DNA from: Streptomyces flavotricini
GTDB taxonomy: Bacteria > Actinomycetota > Actinomycetes > Streptomycetales > Streptomycetaceae
NCBI RefSeq assembly: GCF_020639365.1
Contig: NZ_JAINUL010000001.1
Location: 7,104,211 to 7,168,210 of the forward strand
Length of the DNA: 64,000 nucleotides
Direction: 5' to 3'
Position 1 is the first letter of the stretch. Each line of letters starts with the position of its first letter. The notes below the pieces were generated by a model that saw only the letters and a list, made by a program, of their open reading frames with translations, ran no database searches and was not told the DNA's origin. The translations under genes and the position numbers were made by a program. Shown one piece after another: positions 53,297 through 61,710 of the stretch.

Positions 53297-54076
53297 GTGC
53301 CGAAGAACCAGAACACGTTCTCATCGCAGACGGCCCTGACCGCCCTGGCCGCCCTGCGCCGCAGGCTCGCCAACCGCGCGGTCCACGCCGGCTGGCGCTG
53401 GATGCAGCAGGCCGGTGCGGTCACCGCGCAGACGCCCGGCCGGCTGCGCTTCGGCGCGATCGGGCACGGCACCCGCCTCGCCTTCCCCCAGGGCACGGTC
53501 TTCGGCGAACCGTGGATCCGCCTCGGTGACCACTGCATCATCGGCGAGCAGGTCACGCTGACCGCCGGGATGATGCCGGGCCTCGACCTCGGAACCGAGC
53601 CGGTGCTCGTACTCGGCAACGGCGTCGTGCTCGGCCGCGACACCCACGTGATAGCCGACACCCGGATCACCATCGGGGACGACACCTTCTGCGGGCCCGG
53701 GGTGTACATCACCTCCACGAACCACAGTTACGACGATCCGCACGAGCCCGTCGGCAAGCAGTGGCCGCGCAGCGCCCCGGTGGAGATCGGCCCGGGCTGC
53801 TGGCTCGGCACGGGCGCGGTGATCCTGCCGGGGGCGCGGCTGGGCCGCAACGTGGTGGTGGCCGCGGGGGCCGTCGTACGGGGCGAGGTGCCGGACCATG
53901 CGGTGGTGGCCGGGGCGCCCGCACGGATCGTGCGCCGGTGGCAGCCGGAGACGGGCTGGCAGCCGCCACTGCGGACCCCGGCGCCGGTGCCGATCCCGGA
54001 AGGGGTGACGCCGGAGCAGCTGCGCGCGGTGGCGCTGCTGACGGAGGTGGAGCAGCCCTCGGCGGAAGCGCTCTAG
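53297..54076 (+). CDS. LbetaH-family acyltransferase
   Basis: A 259-residue protein. A basic N-terminal helix (about 1-50) precedes hexapeptide-repeat coils (about 60-215) with GDHCIIGEQVTLTAGMMPG, NHSYDDPHEPVG (the usual active-site His loop) and a C-terminal clamp AGAPARIVRRW. It is an O-acetyltransferase-like enzyme (WbbJ/maltose O-acetyltransferase group). GTG 53297 lies at the predicted transcription start; an in-frame GTG at 53249 is less likely. Acceptor unknown. Confidence 0.88.
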   Translation: MPKNQNTFSSQTALTALAALRRRLANRAVHAGWRWMQQAGAVTAQTPGRLRFGAIGHGTRLAFPQGTVFGEPWIRLGDHCIIGEQVTLTAGMMPGLDLGTEPVLVLGNGVVLGRDTHVIADTRITIGDDTFCGPGVYITSTNHSYDDPHEPVGKQWPRSAPVEIGPGCWLGTGAVILPGARLGRNVVVAAGAVVRGEVPDHAVVAGAPARIVRRWQPETGWQPPLRTPAPVPIPEGVTPEQLRAVALLTEVEQPSAEAL

Positions 54077-54080
54077 AAGG

Positions 54081-54947
54081 TCAGCCCGCGGCGAGCAGGA
54101 CCGTTCCCGCGAGGGCCAGTCCGGCGCCGGCCGCCTGGACCGTCCGCAGCCGCTCCTTGAGGACGGCGAAGGCCGCGAGCGCCGTGATCACGGGGTAGAG
54201 CGAGGACAGCACGGCGGCCACGGTCACCGGTCCGTGCTGGGCGGCGACGGAGTACGTGCCGTTCGCCGCGACGTCGGCGAGGCCGACGAAGGCCAGCGCG
54301 GGCAGCAGCGCCCACAGGATCTGCGGGCCCGTCCCCGCCGGCAGGGCCGGAGCGCCGCGACGGGTCCGCACCCACAGGGCCGCGCCGCCCGCGGCGACGT
54401 TGGTGACCCGCTGGACGAACAGGGCGAGGAACAGCCCGGTGACGCTGCTCGACGCCTGAGCGATCAGGGCCATCACGGCGCCGAAGCCGAAGGCCGCGAT
54501 CAGCGTGAGCACGACCGCCTGGCGCTGTACGGGCGCGCCGCGCAGCTCCGGGCCGCCCGCGAGGACGATGCCCACGACGGCCACCGCGATCCCGGCGAAC
54601 TGCCCGGGCCCGGGCCGCTCGCCCAGGACCAGCCCCGCGGCGACGGGCACGACCACCCCGAGCGAGCCGAGCGGCGACACCACGCCCATCGGCCCGAGCG
54701 CCAGCGCCTTGTAGAAGCTGAGCATCGCCACCGGCCCGACCAGCCCGGCCGCGACCGCGAACCACAGCTGCGGCCCGGCCTCCCGCCAGGCCCCCGTGCC
54801 CAGGACGACCGCGCCGAGCGCGATCACCGCGAGGACCTGGGAGGCCACGACCACGGTCAGAGCCGGCAGCCGCCGGGTCAGCAGCCCGCCGCCGAAGTCG
54901 GCGAGACCCCACAGCAGGGCTGTGGCCAGGGCGAAGAGGGCGGTCAT
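54081..54947 (-). CDS. EamA/DMT family transporter
   Basis: A 288-residue exporter with ten predicted helices in two EamA repeats. ATG 54947 (MTALFALATALLWGLAD) is the natural start; the longer ORF to 54986 adds a non-membrane segment. It converges with the acyltransferase gene. Substrate unknown. Confidence 0.88.
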   Translation of the reverse strand: MTALFALATALLWGLADFGGGLLTRRLPALTVVVASQVLAVIALGAVVLGTGAWREAGPQLWFAVAAGLVGPVAMLSFYKALALGPMGVVSPLGSLGVVVPVAAGLVLGERPGPGQFAGIAVAVVGIVLAGGPELRGAPVQRQAVVLTLIAAFGFGAVMALIAQASSSVTGLFLALFVQRVTNVAAGGAALWVRTRRGAPALPAGTGPQILWALLPALAFVGLADVAANGTYSVAAQHGPVTVAAVLSSLYPVITALAAFAVLKERLRTVQAAGAGLALAGTVLLAAG

Positions 54948-55040
54948 GGCAGGGGCCTCGCAGGAAGGGAAGTGCAGTCGGAACACCCAGCACGGTAGTT
55001 CAGGCGCGCCCCGCCACCGCGGACGGGTCCCGCGGGCGCC

Positions 55041-55445
55041 TCAGAGCGCCGGGATCTCGATGGCCGGGCAGACGTCCATCACCATCTCCAGGCCGGCCGC
55101 GCGGGTCCGGGCGCAGGCGGCCTCGTCGATCACGCCGAGCTGGAACCAGACGGCGTCCGCCCCCGCGGCCACGGCCTCGTCGGCGACGGCCCCGGCCAGG
55201 TGGCTGTTGACGAAGACGTCCACCACGTCCACCTTGAACGGGATCTCCGCGAGCGAGGCGTACCCCCGCTCCCCGTGGACCGTCTCCGCCTTCGGGTGCA
55301 CGGGGACGACCCGCTTCCCGAACCGCTGGAGCGTGCGGGCCACGCCGTAGGCCGCCCGGTCCCGGTTGTTGGACAGCCCCACCACCGCCCACGTGTCGCC
55401 GAGCTCGGTGAGGATCTTGCGGATGGTTGCCGGGTCGCCGTACAC
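55041..55445 (-). CDS. CoA-binding domain protein
   Basis: A 134-residue protein with a Rossmann-like CoA-binding fold: WAVVGLSNNRDRAAYGVART, VVPVHPKAETVHGERGY and a dinucleotide-like end. Homologues bind CoA and are often redox or acyl-CoA related. GTG 55445 follows AGGAGG. Divergent from the YigZ gene. Confidence 0.9.
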   Translation of the reverse strand: MYGDPATIRKILTELGDTWAVVGLSNNRDRAAYGVARTLQRFGKRVVPVHPKAETVHGERGYASLAEIPFKVDVVDVFVNSHLAGAVADEAVAAGADAVWFQLGVIDEAACARTRAAGLEMVMDVCPAIEIPAL

Positions 55446-55618
55446 GGATGCCGCCTCCTGTTGCCTTCCGGTGCGGCCCGCCACCGCGGCCCGCACCCGT
55501 GATCAACCGACGGCCCGCACGCCCGATTCCCGCCGGCCCTCCGGTCGCCGACGCGGCTGCGGCAGAGGTGGACGGTGGCCCCGGTCCCCGTCCGGCCGGG
55601 GCGGTCCCGGGCACGGCT

Positions 55619-55624
55619 TAGGGT
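55619..55624 (+). promoter_or_regulatory. -10 box for a leaderless yigZ transcript
   Basis: TAGGGT ends seven bases before GTG 55631. Confidence 0.5.
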
Positions 55625-55630
55625 GGAGCG

Positions 55631-56257
55631 GTGAAGGCAGACCAGTACGTGACGGTGGCCCGGGAGGGCGTGCACGAGGCGGAGATCAACCGCTCGCGGT
55701 TCCTGTGCTCGCTCGCGCCCGCCGCGACGGAGCAGGAGGCGCAGGAGTTCATCGCGCGCGTCCGCAAGGAGCACCCCACCGCCACGCACAACTGCTTCGC
55801 CTACGTCGTCGGGGCCGACGCCTCCGTCCAGAAGGCCAGTGACGACGGGGAGCCCGGCGGCACCGCCGGGGTTCCCATGCTGCAGATGCTGATGCGCCGG
55901 GACGTGCGCTACGCCGTCGCCGTCGTCACCCGCTACTACGGCGGCGTGAAGCTCGGCGCCGGCGGGCTCATCCGGGCCTACGGGGGAGTCGTGGGCGAGG
56001 CCCTCGACGCGCTCGGCACCGTCACCCGCAGGCGCTACCGGCTCGCCACCGTCACCGTGGACCACCAGAAGGCAGGCAAGACCCAGAACGACCTGCGCTC
56101 CACCGGCCGGACCGTGGTGGACCTGCGCTACGGGGCCGCGGTCGAGATCGAGGTCGCCCTGCCCGAGGCGGACCTGCCCGCCTTCGAGGCCTGGCTCGCC
56201 GACACCACGGCCGGGAGCGCCACCCTCACCCTAGGCGGGGAGACGTACGCGTCCTGA
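55631..56257 (+). CDS. YigZ/IMPACT family protein
   Basis: A 208-residue protein. The UPF0029 N-terminal domain (about 15-125) has RSRFLCSLAPA, AYVVGADASVQKASDDGEPGGTAG and RYYGGVKLGAGGLIRAYGG, which are family signatures. The C-terminal DUF1949 domain follows. It may act in translation or ribosome-stress control. GTG 55631 sits at the predicted transcription start. Confidence 0.92.
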   Translation: MKADQYVTVAREGVHEAEINRSRFLCSLAPAATEQEAQEFIARVRKEHPTATHNCFAYVVGADASVQKASDDGEPGGTAGVPMLQMLMRRDVRYAVAVVTRYYGGVKLGAGGLIRAYGGVVGEALDALGTVTRRRYRLATVTVDHQKAGKTQNDLRSTGRTVVDLRYGAAVEIEVALPEADLPAFEAWLADTTAGSATLTLGGETYAS

Positions 56258-56347
56258 GGACGTGGCCCGGGGGCCCCGGTGACGCGTTAGCGTAGAGGGG
56301 CTCAGTGAGCGGGAGACGACCGGGACGACCAGGGGGACGGAAGAAAC

Positions 56348-56383
56348 ATGTGCGGCGAGACGTCCGGCGGGGCCGGCGAGTGA
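56348..56383 (+). CDS. candidate 11-residue upstream ORF translationally coupled to sbcD
   Basis: ATG 56348, preceded by GGGGGACGGAAG, encodes MCGETSGGAGE and ends at TGA 56381-56383, overlapping the sbcD GTG (56380) as GTGA. sbcD itself has no good SD, so coupling would help its initiation. Candidate only. Confidence 0.35.
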   Translation: MCGETSGGAGE

Positions 56384-57546
56384 GGCTCCTGCACACCTCC
56401 GACTGGCACCTCGGCCGGTCCTTCCACCGCGTGAACCTGCTCGGGGCCCAGGCCGCGTTCATCGACCACCTGGTCGAGACCGTCCGCGAGCACGAGGTCG
56501 ACGCCGTCCTCGTCGCCGGAGACGTCTACGACCGGGCCGTGCCCCCGCTGCCCGCCGTCGAGCTGTACGACCGGGCCCTGCACCGGCTCGCCGACCTCGG
56601 CGTGCCCGCCGTGATGATCTCCGGGAACCACGACTCCGCCCGCCGGCTCGGCGTCGGCGCCGGGCTGATCGGCCGGGCCGGGATCCACCTGCGGACCGAC
56701 CCCGAGGGCTGCGCCGACCCCGTGGTGCTGGCCGACGTACACGGGGAAGTGGCCCTGTACGGACTGCCGTACCTGGAGCCCGCCCTGGTGAAGGACCGCT
56801 TCGGCGTGCGGAAGGTGAGCCACGAGGCCGTGCTGGGCGCGGCCATGGACCTGGTCCGGGCCGACCTCGCCACCCGCGCCCCCGGCACCCGCTCCGTCGT
56901 CCTCGCCCACGCCTTCGTCACCGGCGGGCTGGCCAGCGACAGTGAGCGCGACATCGCCGTGGGCGGGGTCGAGGCCGTGCCGGCCGCCGTCTTCGACGGG
57001 GTGGACTACGCGGCGCTCGGACACCTCCACGGCTGCCAGACGATCAACGAACGGGTCCGCTACTCCGGTTCCCCGCTCGCCTACTCCTTCTCCGAGGCCG
57101 ATCACCGCAAGACGATGTGGCTGATCGACCTCGGCCCGGCCGGGGAGATCACCGCCGAGCGCATCGACACGCCCGTGCCGCGCCCGCTCGCCCGGCTCCG
57201 CGGGCGGCTCGACACGCTGCTGGAGGAGGCCGCGTACACCGCGTACGAGGACTCCTGGATCGAGGCCACCCTCACCGACCCGGTGCGCCCCGAGGACCCC
57301 ATGGCCCGGCTCGCCGCCCGCTTCCCGCACACCCTCAGCCTCGCCTTCGACCCCGAGGGCCGCGAGGAGTCCGGCGCGGCCTCGTACGCCCAGCGCCTCA
57401 AGGGGCGCAGCGACCAGGAGATCGCCGAGGACTTCGTCGCCCACGTGCGCGGCGGCGGGGTCGCTGACGAGGCCGAACGGGCCGTGCTCCAGGGCGCCTT
57501 CGAGGCCGTACGGGCGGACGACAGCCGGCAGGAGACCCGCCGATGA
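56380..57546 (+). CDS. sbcD: exonuclease SbcCD, nuclease subunit D
   Basis: A 388-residue Mre11-like metallophosphoesterase. The motifs are LHTSDWHLGR (about 4-13), VAGDVYDRAVP, SGNHDSARRLG and HGCQ-type histidine sites, giving the two-metal nuclease site. With SbcC it opens DNA hairpins and processes double-strand ends. GTG 56380 is chosen; an earlier in-frame GTG at 56305 lies just after TAGCGT (56288-56293) and could be used. It overlaps sbcC by ATGA. Confidence 0.93.
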   Translation: MRLLHTSDWHLGRSFHRVNLLGAQAAFIDHLVETVREHEVDAVLVAGDVYDRAVPPLPAVELYDRALHRLADLGVPAVMISGNHDSARRLGVGAGLIGRAGIHLRTDPEGCADPVVLADVHGEVALYGLPYLEPALVKDRFGVRKVSHEAVLGAAMDLVRADLATRAPGTRSVVLAHAFVTGGLASDSERDIAVGGVEAVPAAVFDGVDYAALGHLHGCQTINERVRYSGSPLAYSFSEADHRKTMWLIDLGPAGEITAERIDTPVPRPLARLRGRLDTLLEEAAYTAYEDSWIEATLTDPVRPEDPMARLAARFPHTLSLAFDPEGREESGAASYAQRLKGRSDQEIAEDFVAHVRGGGVADEAERAVLQGAFEAVRADDSRQETRR

Positions 57547-60500
57547 GGCTGCACCGGCTCACGATCACCGCCTTCGGGCCCTTCGCCCAGCCCCAGGAGA
57601 TCGACTTCGACGCGCTGTCCGGCGCCGGGATCTTCCTGCTCCACGGACCCACCGGCGCGGGCAAGACCTCCGTCCTCGACGCCGTCTGCTACGCCCTGTA
57701 CGGATCGGTGCCCGGCTCCCGCCAGGCCCCCGGCACCAGCCTGCGCAGCGACCACGCCGACGCCGGGATCCCGACCGAGGTCACCCTCGAACTCACCGCG
57801 GGCGGGCGGCGCCTGGAGATCACCCGGCGCCCCGAGCAGGACCGGCCGAAGAAGCGCGGCACCGGCACCACCAAGGACAAGGCGCAGAGCTGGCTGCGCG
57901 AGCACGACGGGGAACGCTGGCAGGGACTCAGCCGTTCCCATCAGGAGATCGGCGAGGAGATCGAGCAGCTGCTCGGCATGAGCCGCGAGCAGTTCTGCCA
58001 GGTCGTCCTGTTGCCGCAGGGCGAGTTCGCCAAGTTCCTGCGGGCCGACGAGGCGGCGCGGGGCCGGCTGCTGGGCCGGCTCTTCGACACACGCCGTTTC
58101 GCCGCCGTCGAGCAGCTGCTCGCCGAGCGCCGCCGGGCCGCCGAGGCCAAGGTCCGGGCCGGTGACGAGAAGGTGCTCGGCACCGCCCAGCGGCTCGCCC
58201 AGGCCGCCGGGGACAGCGCCGACCTGCGCGCCTGGCCGCTGCCCGGACACCAGCCGGGCGACCCCGGGCTGGCCGGGGCCATCCGGGCCTGGGCCGCCGT
58301 CGCCCGCTGCGCGGCCAGGGAGCGGCTGACGGTCGCCGAGTACGCGCTGGCCGCCGTCGAGGGCCGGCACGCCGCCGCCCGGCGGGCCGCCGGGGAGGCG
58401 CGGGAGCTCGACCGCCTCCAGCGCCGCCACGCGGAGACCTCCCGCCGCGCCGCCCTGCTCGCCGAGGCGGAGCCCGAGCGGGAACGGGTCCGCGCCCTGC
58501 TGGACCGGGCCCGCCGGGGAGCCCTGGTGGCCCCCGCCCTGGAACTGCGCGGAGCCGCGTCGGCGGCCCACCTGTCCGCCGCCCACGCCGAGGCCGCTGC
58601 CCGCGCGGAACTCCCGCCGTCCCTCGCCGAGGCGGGCACCGAGCAGCTGTCCGCCGTGGAGCAGCGGCTGCGGGAGGACCTCGGTGCGCTCGGCGCCGCC
58701 CAGCGGGCGGAGCAGCGCAGCGCCGAGATCGGCCGCGAGCGGGCCACCCTGGAACGGGAGGCCCGCGACGCCGAGGAGCAACTGCGGGACTCCGCGGACT
58801 GGCTCGACCGCTGGGAGGCCACCCGGGCCGCGCTGGCCGAGCGCGTGGACGCCGCCCAGCAGGCCGCGACCTTGGCCGAGCAGCTCGCGGGCCGGCTGGA
58901 GCCGGCCCGGATGCACCTGACCGCGGCCCGTCGCCGGGACGAGCTGGACGGCGCCGCGGAGCGCGCCGAGGGCGAACTGCTCTCCGCGCGCGAGGAGTCG
59001 ACCGCCGCCCGGGAGCGCTGGCTGGAGCTCAAGGAGGCCCGGCTGCGCGGGATCGCCGCCGAGCTCGCCGAGGCGCTGGTGGCGGGTCAGGCGTGCACGG
59101 TGTGCGGATCGGCGGAGCACCCCGCTCCGGCGCGGCCGGCCCCCGGGCACGTGGACCGGGCCGCCGAGGACGCCGCGCACGGCCGCTACGAGCAGGCCGA
59201 GGAGCGGCGGGCCGCCGTCGAGCGCAAACTCGCCGCCGTCCAGGAGGCCCGCGCCGAGGCCGCGGCCGCCGCGGGGGAGTCCACCACCGGTGAACTGCTC
59301 GCGCTGACCTCGGACCTGAGCTCCCGGCACGCCGCCGCCCATGCCGCGGCGGCCGGGCTGCACTCCGCCCGGGAGCGGCTGGCCGGCGCCGAGCGGGAGC
59401 ACGCCGTACGCAGCTCCGACCGGCTCGACGCCGAGCGCCGGGCGGCAGGCAGGGCCTCCCGGCGCGAGGCCCTGGACCGGGAGCAGGCCGCGCTGGAGGC
59501 CGAGCTGGCCCTCGTACGGGGGGACGCGCCCACGGTGGCGGCCCGCGCCCGGACCCTGGAGGACCGGGTCCGGATGGTCACGGGCGCCGCCGCCGCGCTG
59601 CGCCGGGCCGAGGACACCGCCGCCCGGCTCAAGGAGGCCGACGCCCAGCTCGCCGACGCCGCCTTCAAGGCCGGCTTCGACACCATCGAGGCCGCCGCCG
59701 ACGCGGTCCTCCCGGACTACGAACGCACCGCGCTCCAGCGGAGGCTGGACGCCTGGCAGGCGGAGGAGGCCATGCTGGCGGACCGCCTCGGCGAGACCGA
59801 CACCGCCGCGGCCGCGACCCTGCCCCCGGCCGCGCCGGACGCCGCCGAGGCGTACGAGGCCCGGGCCGCGGCGAAGCTCCGCACGGCAGGATCCGCCGTG
59901 GACGCGGCCCGAGTGCGCTGCGCCGAGCTGGACCGGCTCTCCCGCCAGACGGAGCAGGAGCTGCGCGCGCTCGGCCCGCTGCGCGAGGCGTACGACCGCG
60001 TGGCCCGGCTGGCCGGACTGACCGCGGGCACCTCCGCGGACAACGAACGCAAGATGCGGCTGGAGGCGTACGTACTGGCCGCCCGGCTGGAGCAGGTCGC
60101 CGCCGCGGCGACGGTACGGCTGCTGCGGATGTCCGGCGGCCGCTACACCCTCGTCCACTCCGACGCCAAGGCGAGCGGACGCGGGCGCTCTGGCCTCGGG
60201 CTGCACGTGGTCGACGCCTGGACCGGCAGCGAGCGGGACACGGCGACGCTCTCGGGCGGCGAGACCTTCTTCGCCTCCCTCGCCCTGGCGCTCGGCCTGG
60301 CCGACGTGGTCACCGACGAGGCCGGCGGCATGCGCCTGGACACCCTCTTCATCGACGAGGGATTCGGCAGCCTCGACGACCAGGCGCTCGACGAGGTGCT
60401 CGACGTACTGGACTCGCTGCGCGAACGGGACCGCAGCGTAGGCATCGTGAGCCACGTCGCCGACCTCCGGACCCGCGTCCAGGCCCAGTTGGAGATCGTC

Positions 60501-60554
60501 AAACAACGCGGCGGCTCACTGGTCCGCCACCGCACCGCGTCCCTCACGGACTGA
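57543..60554 (+). CDS. sbcC: exonuclease SbcCD, ATPase subunit C
   Basis: A 1003-residue SMC-like ATPase. Walker A HGPTGAGKTS (about 34-43) is near the N-terminus. Long coiled coils flank a zinc-hook CxxC (CTVCGSAEHP) near residue 517. At the C-terminus are LSGGETFFASLALALGLAD (signature) and LFIDEGFGSLDDQ (Walker B). The Rad50-like partner of SbcD. ATG 57543 overlaps the sbcD stop (ATGA). Its 3' end overlaps the convergent Lrp gene by 11 bases. Confidence 0.95.
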   Translation: MRLHRLTITAFGPFAQPQEIDFDALSGAGIFLLHGPTGAGKTSVLDAVCYALYGSVPGSRQAPGTSLRSDHADAGIPTEVTLELTAGGRRLEITRRPEQDRPKKRGTGTTKDKAQSWLREHDGERWQGLSRSHQEIGEEIEQLLGMSREQFCQVVLLPQGEFAKFLRADEAARGRLLGRLFDTRRFAAVEQLLAERRRAAEAKVRAGDEKVLGTAQRLAQAAGDSADLRAWPLPGHQPGDPGLAGAIRAWAAVARCAARERLTVAEYALAAVEGRHAAARRAAGEARELDRLQRRHAETSRRAALLAEAEPERERVRALLDRARRGALVAPALELRGAASAAHLSAAHAEAAARAELPPSLAEAGTEQLSAVEQRLREDLGALGAAQRAEQRSAEIGRERATLEREARDAEEQLRDSADWLDRWEATRAALAERVDAAQQAATLAEQLAGRLEPARMHLTAARRRDELDGAAERAEGELLSAREESTAARERWLELKEARLRGIAAELAEALVAGQACTVCGSAEHPAPARPAPGHVDRAAEDAAHGRYEQAEERRAAVERKLAAVQEARAEAAAAAGESTTGELLALTSDLSSRHAAAHAAAAGLHSARERLAGAEREHAVRSSDRLDAERRAAGRASRREALDREQAALEAELALVRGDAPTVAARARTLEDRVRMVTGAAAALRRAEDTAARLKEADAQLADAAFKAGFDTIEAAADAVLPDYERTALQRRLDAWQAEEAMLADRLGETDTAAAATLPPAAPDAAEAYEARAAAKLRTAGSAVDAARVRCAELDRLSRQTEQELRALGPLREAYDRVARLAGLTAGTSADNERKMRLEAYVLAARLEQVAAAATVRLLRMSGGRYTLVHSDAKASGRGRSGLGLHVVDAWTGSERDTATLSGGETFFASLALALGLADVVTDEAGGMRLDTLFIDEGFGSLDDQALDEVLDVLDSLRERDRSVGIVSHVADLRTRVQAQLEIVKQRGGSLVRHRTASLTD

Positions 60555-60990
60555 GCGGGCGGCGGGAGAGCGGCGAGGAGTAGACGATGCTGGTGGTGAC
60601 GGAGCCGAGGCCCGCGATCCGGCCCGCGACCTCCTCCAGATGTCCCATCGAGCGGGTGGCGACCTTCAGCACGAAGCAGTCGTCGCCCGTGACGTGGTGG
60701 GCCTCCAGGATCTCCGGGGTGGCCTCCAGCAGGTCGTGGAAGGGCTTGTAGTTGCCGTGCGGATAGCGCAGCCGGACCAGCGCGAGGATGGACTTGCCCA
60801 GCTTCTCCGGATCCACCACGGCCGTGTACCCGGTGATCACGCCCGCCTCCTCCAGACGGCGCACCCGCTCGGTGACCGCGCTCGCGGACATCGAGACGGC
60901 GCGTGCGAGATCGGCGAAGCTGGCCCGGCCGTCCTCTTGGAGGGCGGTCAGAATGCGCCAGTCGGTGGCGTCAGGGGAATGATCGGTCAT
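60544..60990 (-). CDS. Lrp/AsnC family transcriptional regulator
   Basis: A 148-residue regulator. The N-terminal helix-turn-helix (about 10-60) has RASFADLARAVSMSASAVTERVRRLEEAGVI, and the C-terminal RAM ligand-binding fold has HHVTGDDCFVLKV. It probably senses an amino acid. It is divergent from the rhodanese gene, a likely target. ATG 60990 is chosen. Confidence 0.93.
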   Translation of the reverse strand: MTDHSPDATDWRILTALQEDGRASFADLARAVSMSASAVTERVRRLEEAGVITGYTAVVDPEKLGKSILALVRLRYPHGNYKPFHDLLEATPEILEAHHVTGDDCFVLKVATRSMGHLEEVAGRIAGLGSVTTSIVYSSPLSRRPLSP

Positions 60991-61071
60991 GAGCGAGGTG
61001 TAGCAGTGGAATCCCCGGTCGAACAAGAGGAAGGCCGGGGAAAGGCGCTTCCCGGGATGATCGGCGGCTCG

Positions 61072-61077
61072 TAGATT
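61072..61077 (+). promoter_or_regulatory. -10 box for a leaderless rhodanese transcript
   Basis: TAGATT ends seven bases before the predicted start at 61084, next to ATG 61085. Confidence 0.45.
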
Positions 61078-61084
61078 CGGAGCC

Positions 61085-61624
61085 ATGACGACGACACCGA
61101 ACAGCGCCGCCCCGGCCCCCGCCCCCGCCGCCACCCCCGCTCCCGCCGCCAACCCCGTGCTCCGGGTGCCCCCGGCCGCCCCGGCCGCGGCCGCCGCCTA
61201 CTTCGCCGCGAGCCTCGCCTTCCACGCGGACGTGTCCGACGTCGCCGCCGCCTTCAAGGCCCACCGCGAGCAGGGCGCCGAGCTCGGCTTCCAGCTCGTC
61301 GACTCCCGTTCCACCCCGGCCTGGGACCAGGCCCACGTGCCCGGCGCGGTCCACCTGCCGACCGCCCTCATCCCCGAGCAGGCCGAGCGGCTCCTCGACA
61401 AGACCCTGCCCGTGGTCACGTACTGCTGGGGCCCCGGCTGCAACGGCGGCGCCCGCTCGGCGCTCGCCCTGGCCCAGCTCGGCTTCCAGGTCAAGGAGAT
61501 GCTCGGCGGCATCGAGTACTGGATCCGCGAGGGCTTCGAGGTCGAGACCTGGCAGGGCAGCGAGCAGCGCGCCGAGGCGGACCCCCTGACCGCGCCGACC
61601 GACTCCGGCGACTGCGGCTGCTGA
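61085..61624 (+). CDS. rhodanese-like domain protein
   Basis: A 179-residue protein. A long Ala/Pro-rich N-terminus (about 1-40) precedes a single rhodanese domain (about 45-160) with VDSRSTPAWDQAHVPGAVHLP and the catalytic Cys loop YCWGPGCNGGARSA. It ends in GDCGC, a possible extra metal or redox site. Sulfur transfer or persulfide handling is likely. The divergent Lrp regulator may control it. Confidence 0.9.
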   Translation: MTTTPNSAAPAPAPAATPAPAANPVLRVPPAAPAAAAAYFAASLAFHADVSDVAAAFKAHREQGAELGFQLVDSRSTPAWDQAHVPGAVHLPTALIPEQAERLLDKTLPVVTYCWGPGCNGGARSALALAQLGFQVKEMLGGIEYWIREGFEVETWQGSEQRAEADPLTAPTDSGDCGC

Positions 61625-61650
61625 GGACGCGCTCCCGCGCCGGGAACGCC

Positions 61651-61694
61651 GTACGGGCCGCCCGCTCCCTCCACGGGGAGAGGGCGGCCCGTAC
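61651..61694. terminator. bidirectional terminator between the rhodanese and DUF885 genes
   Basis: GTACGGGCCGCCC (61651-61663) pairs perfectly with GGGCGGCCCGTAC (61682-61694), with an inner CTCCC/GGGGAG stem. Confidence 0.85.
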
Positions 61695-61710
61695 GCGTGA
61701 GCGCAGCCGG

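Noticed and set aside
57102..60506. A 1134-codon open frame on the minus strand opposite sbcDC
   Set aside because: The plus-strand genes have complete Rad50 and Mre11 motifs; this frame is a shadow.
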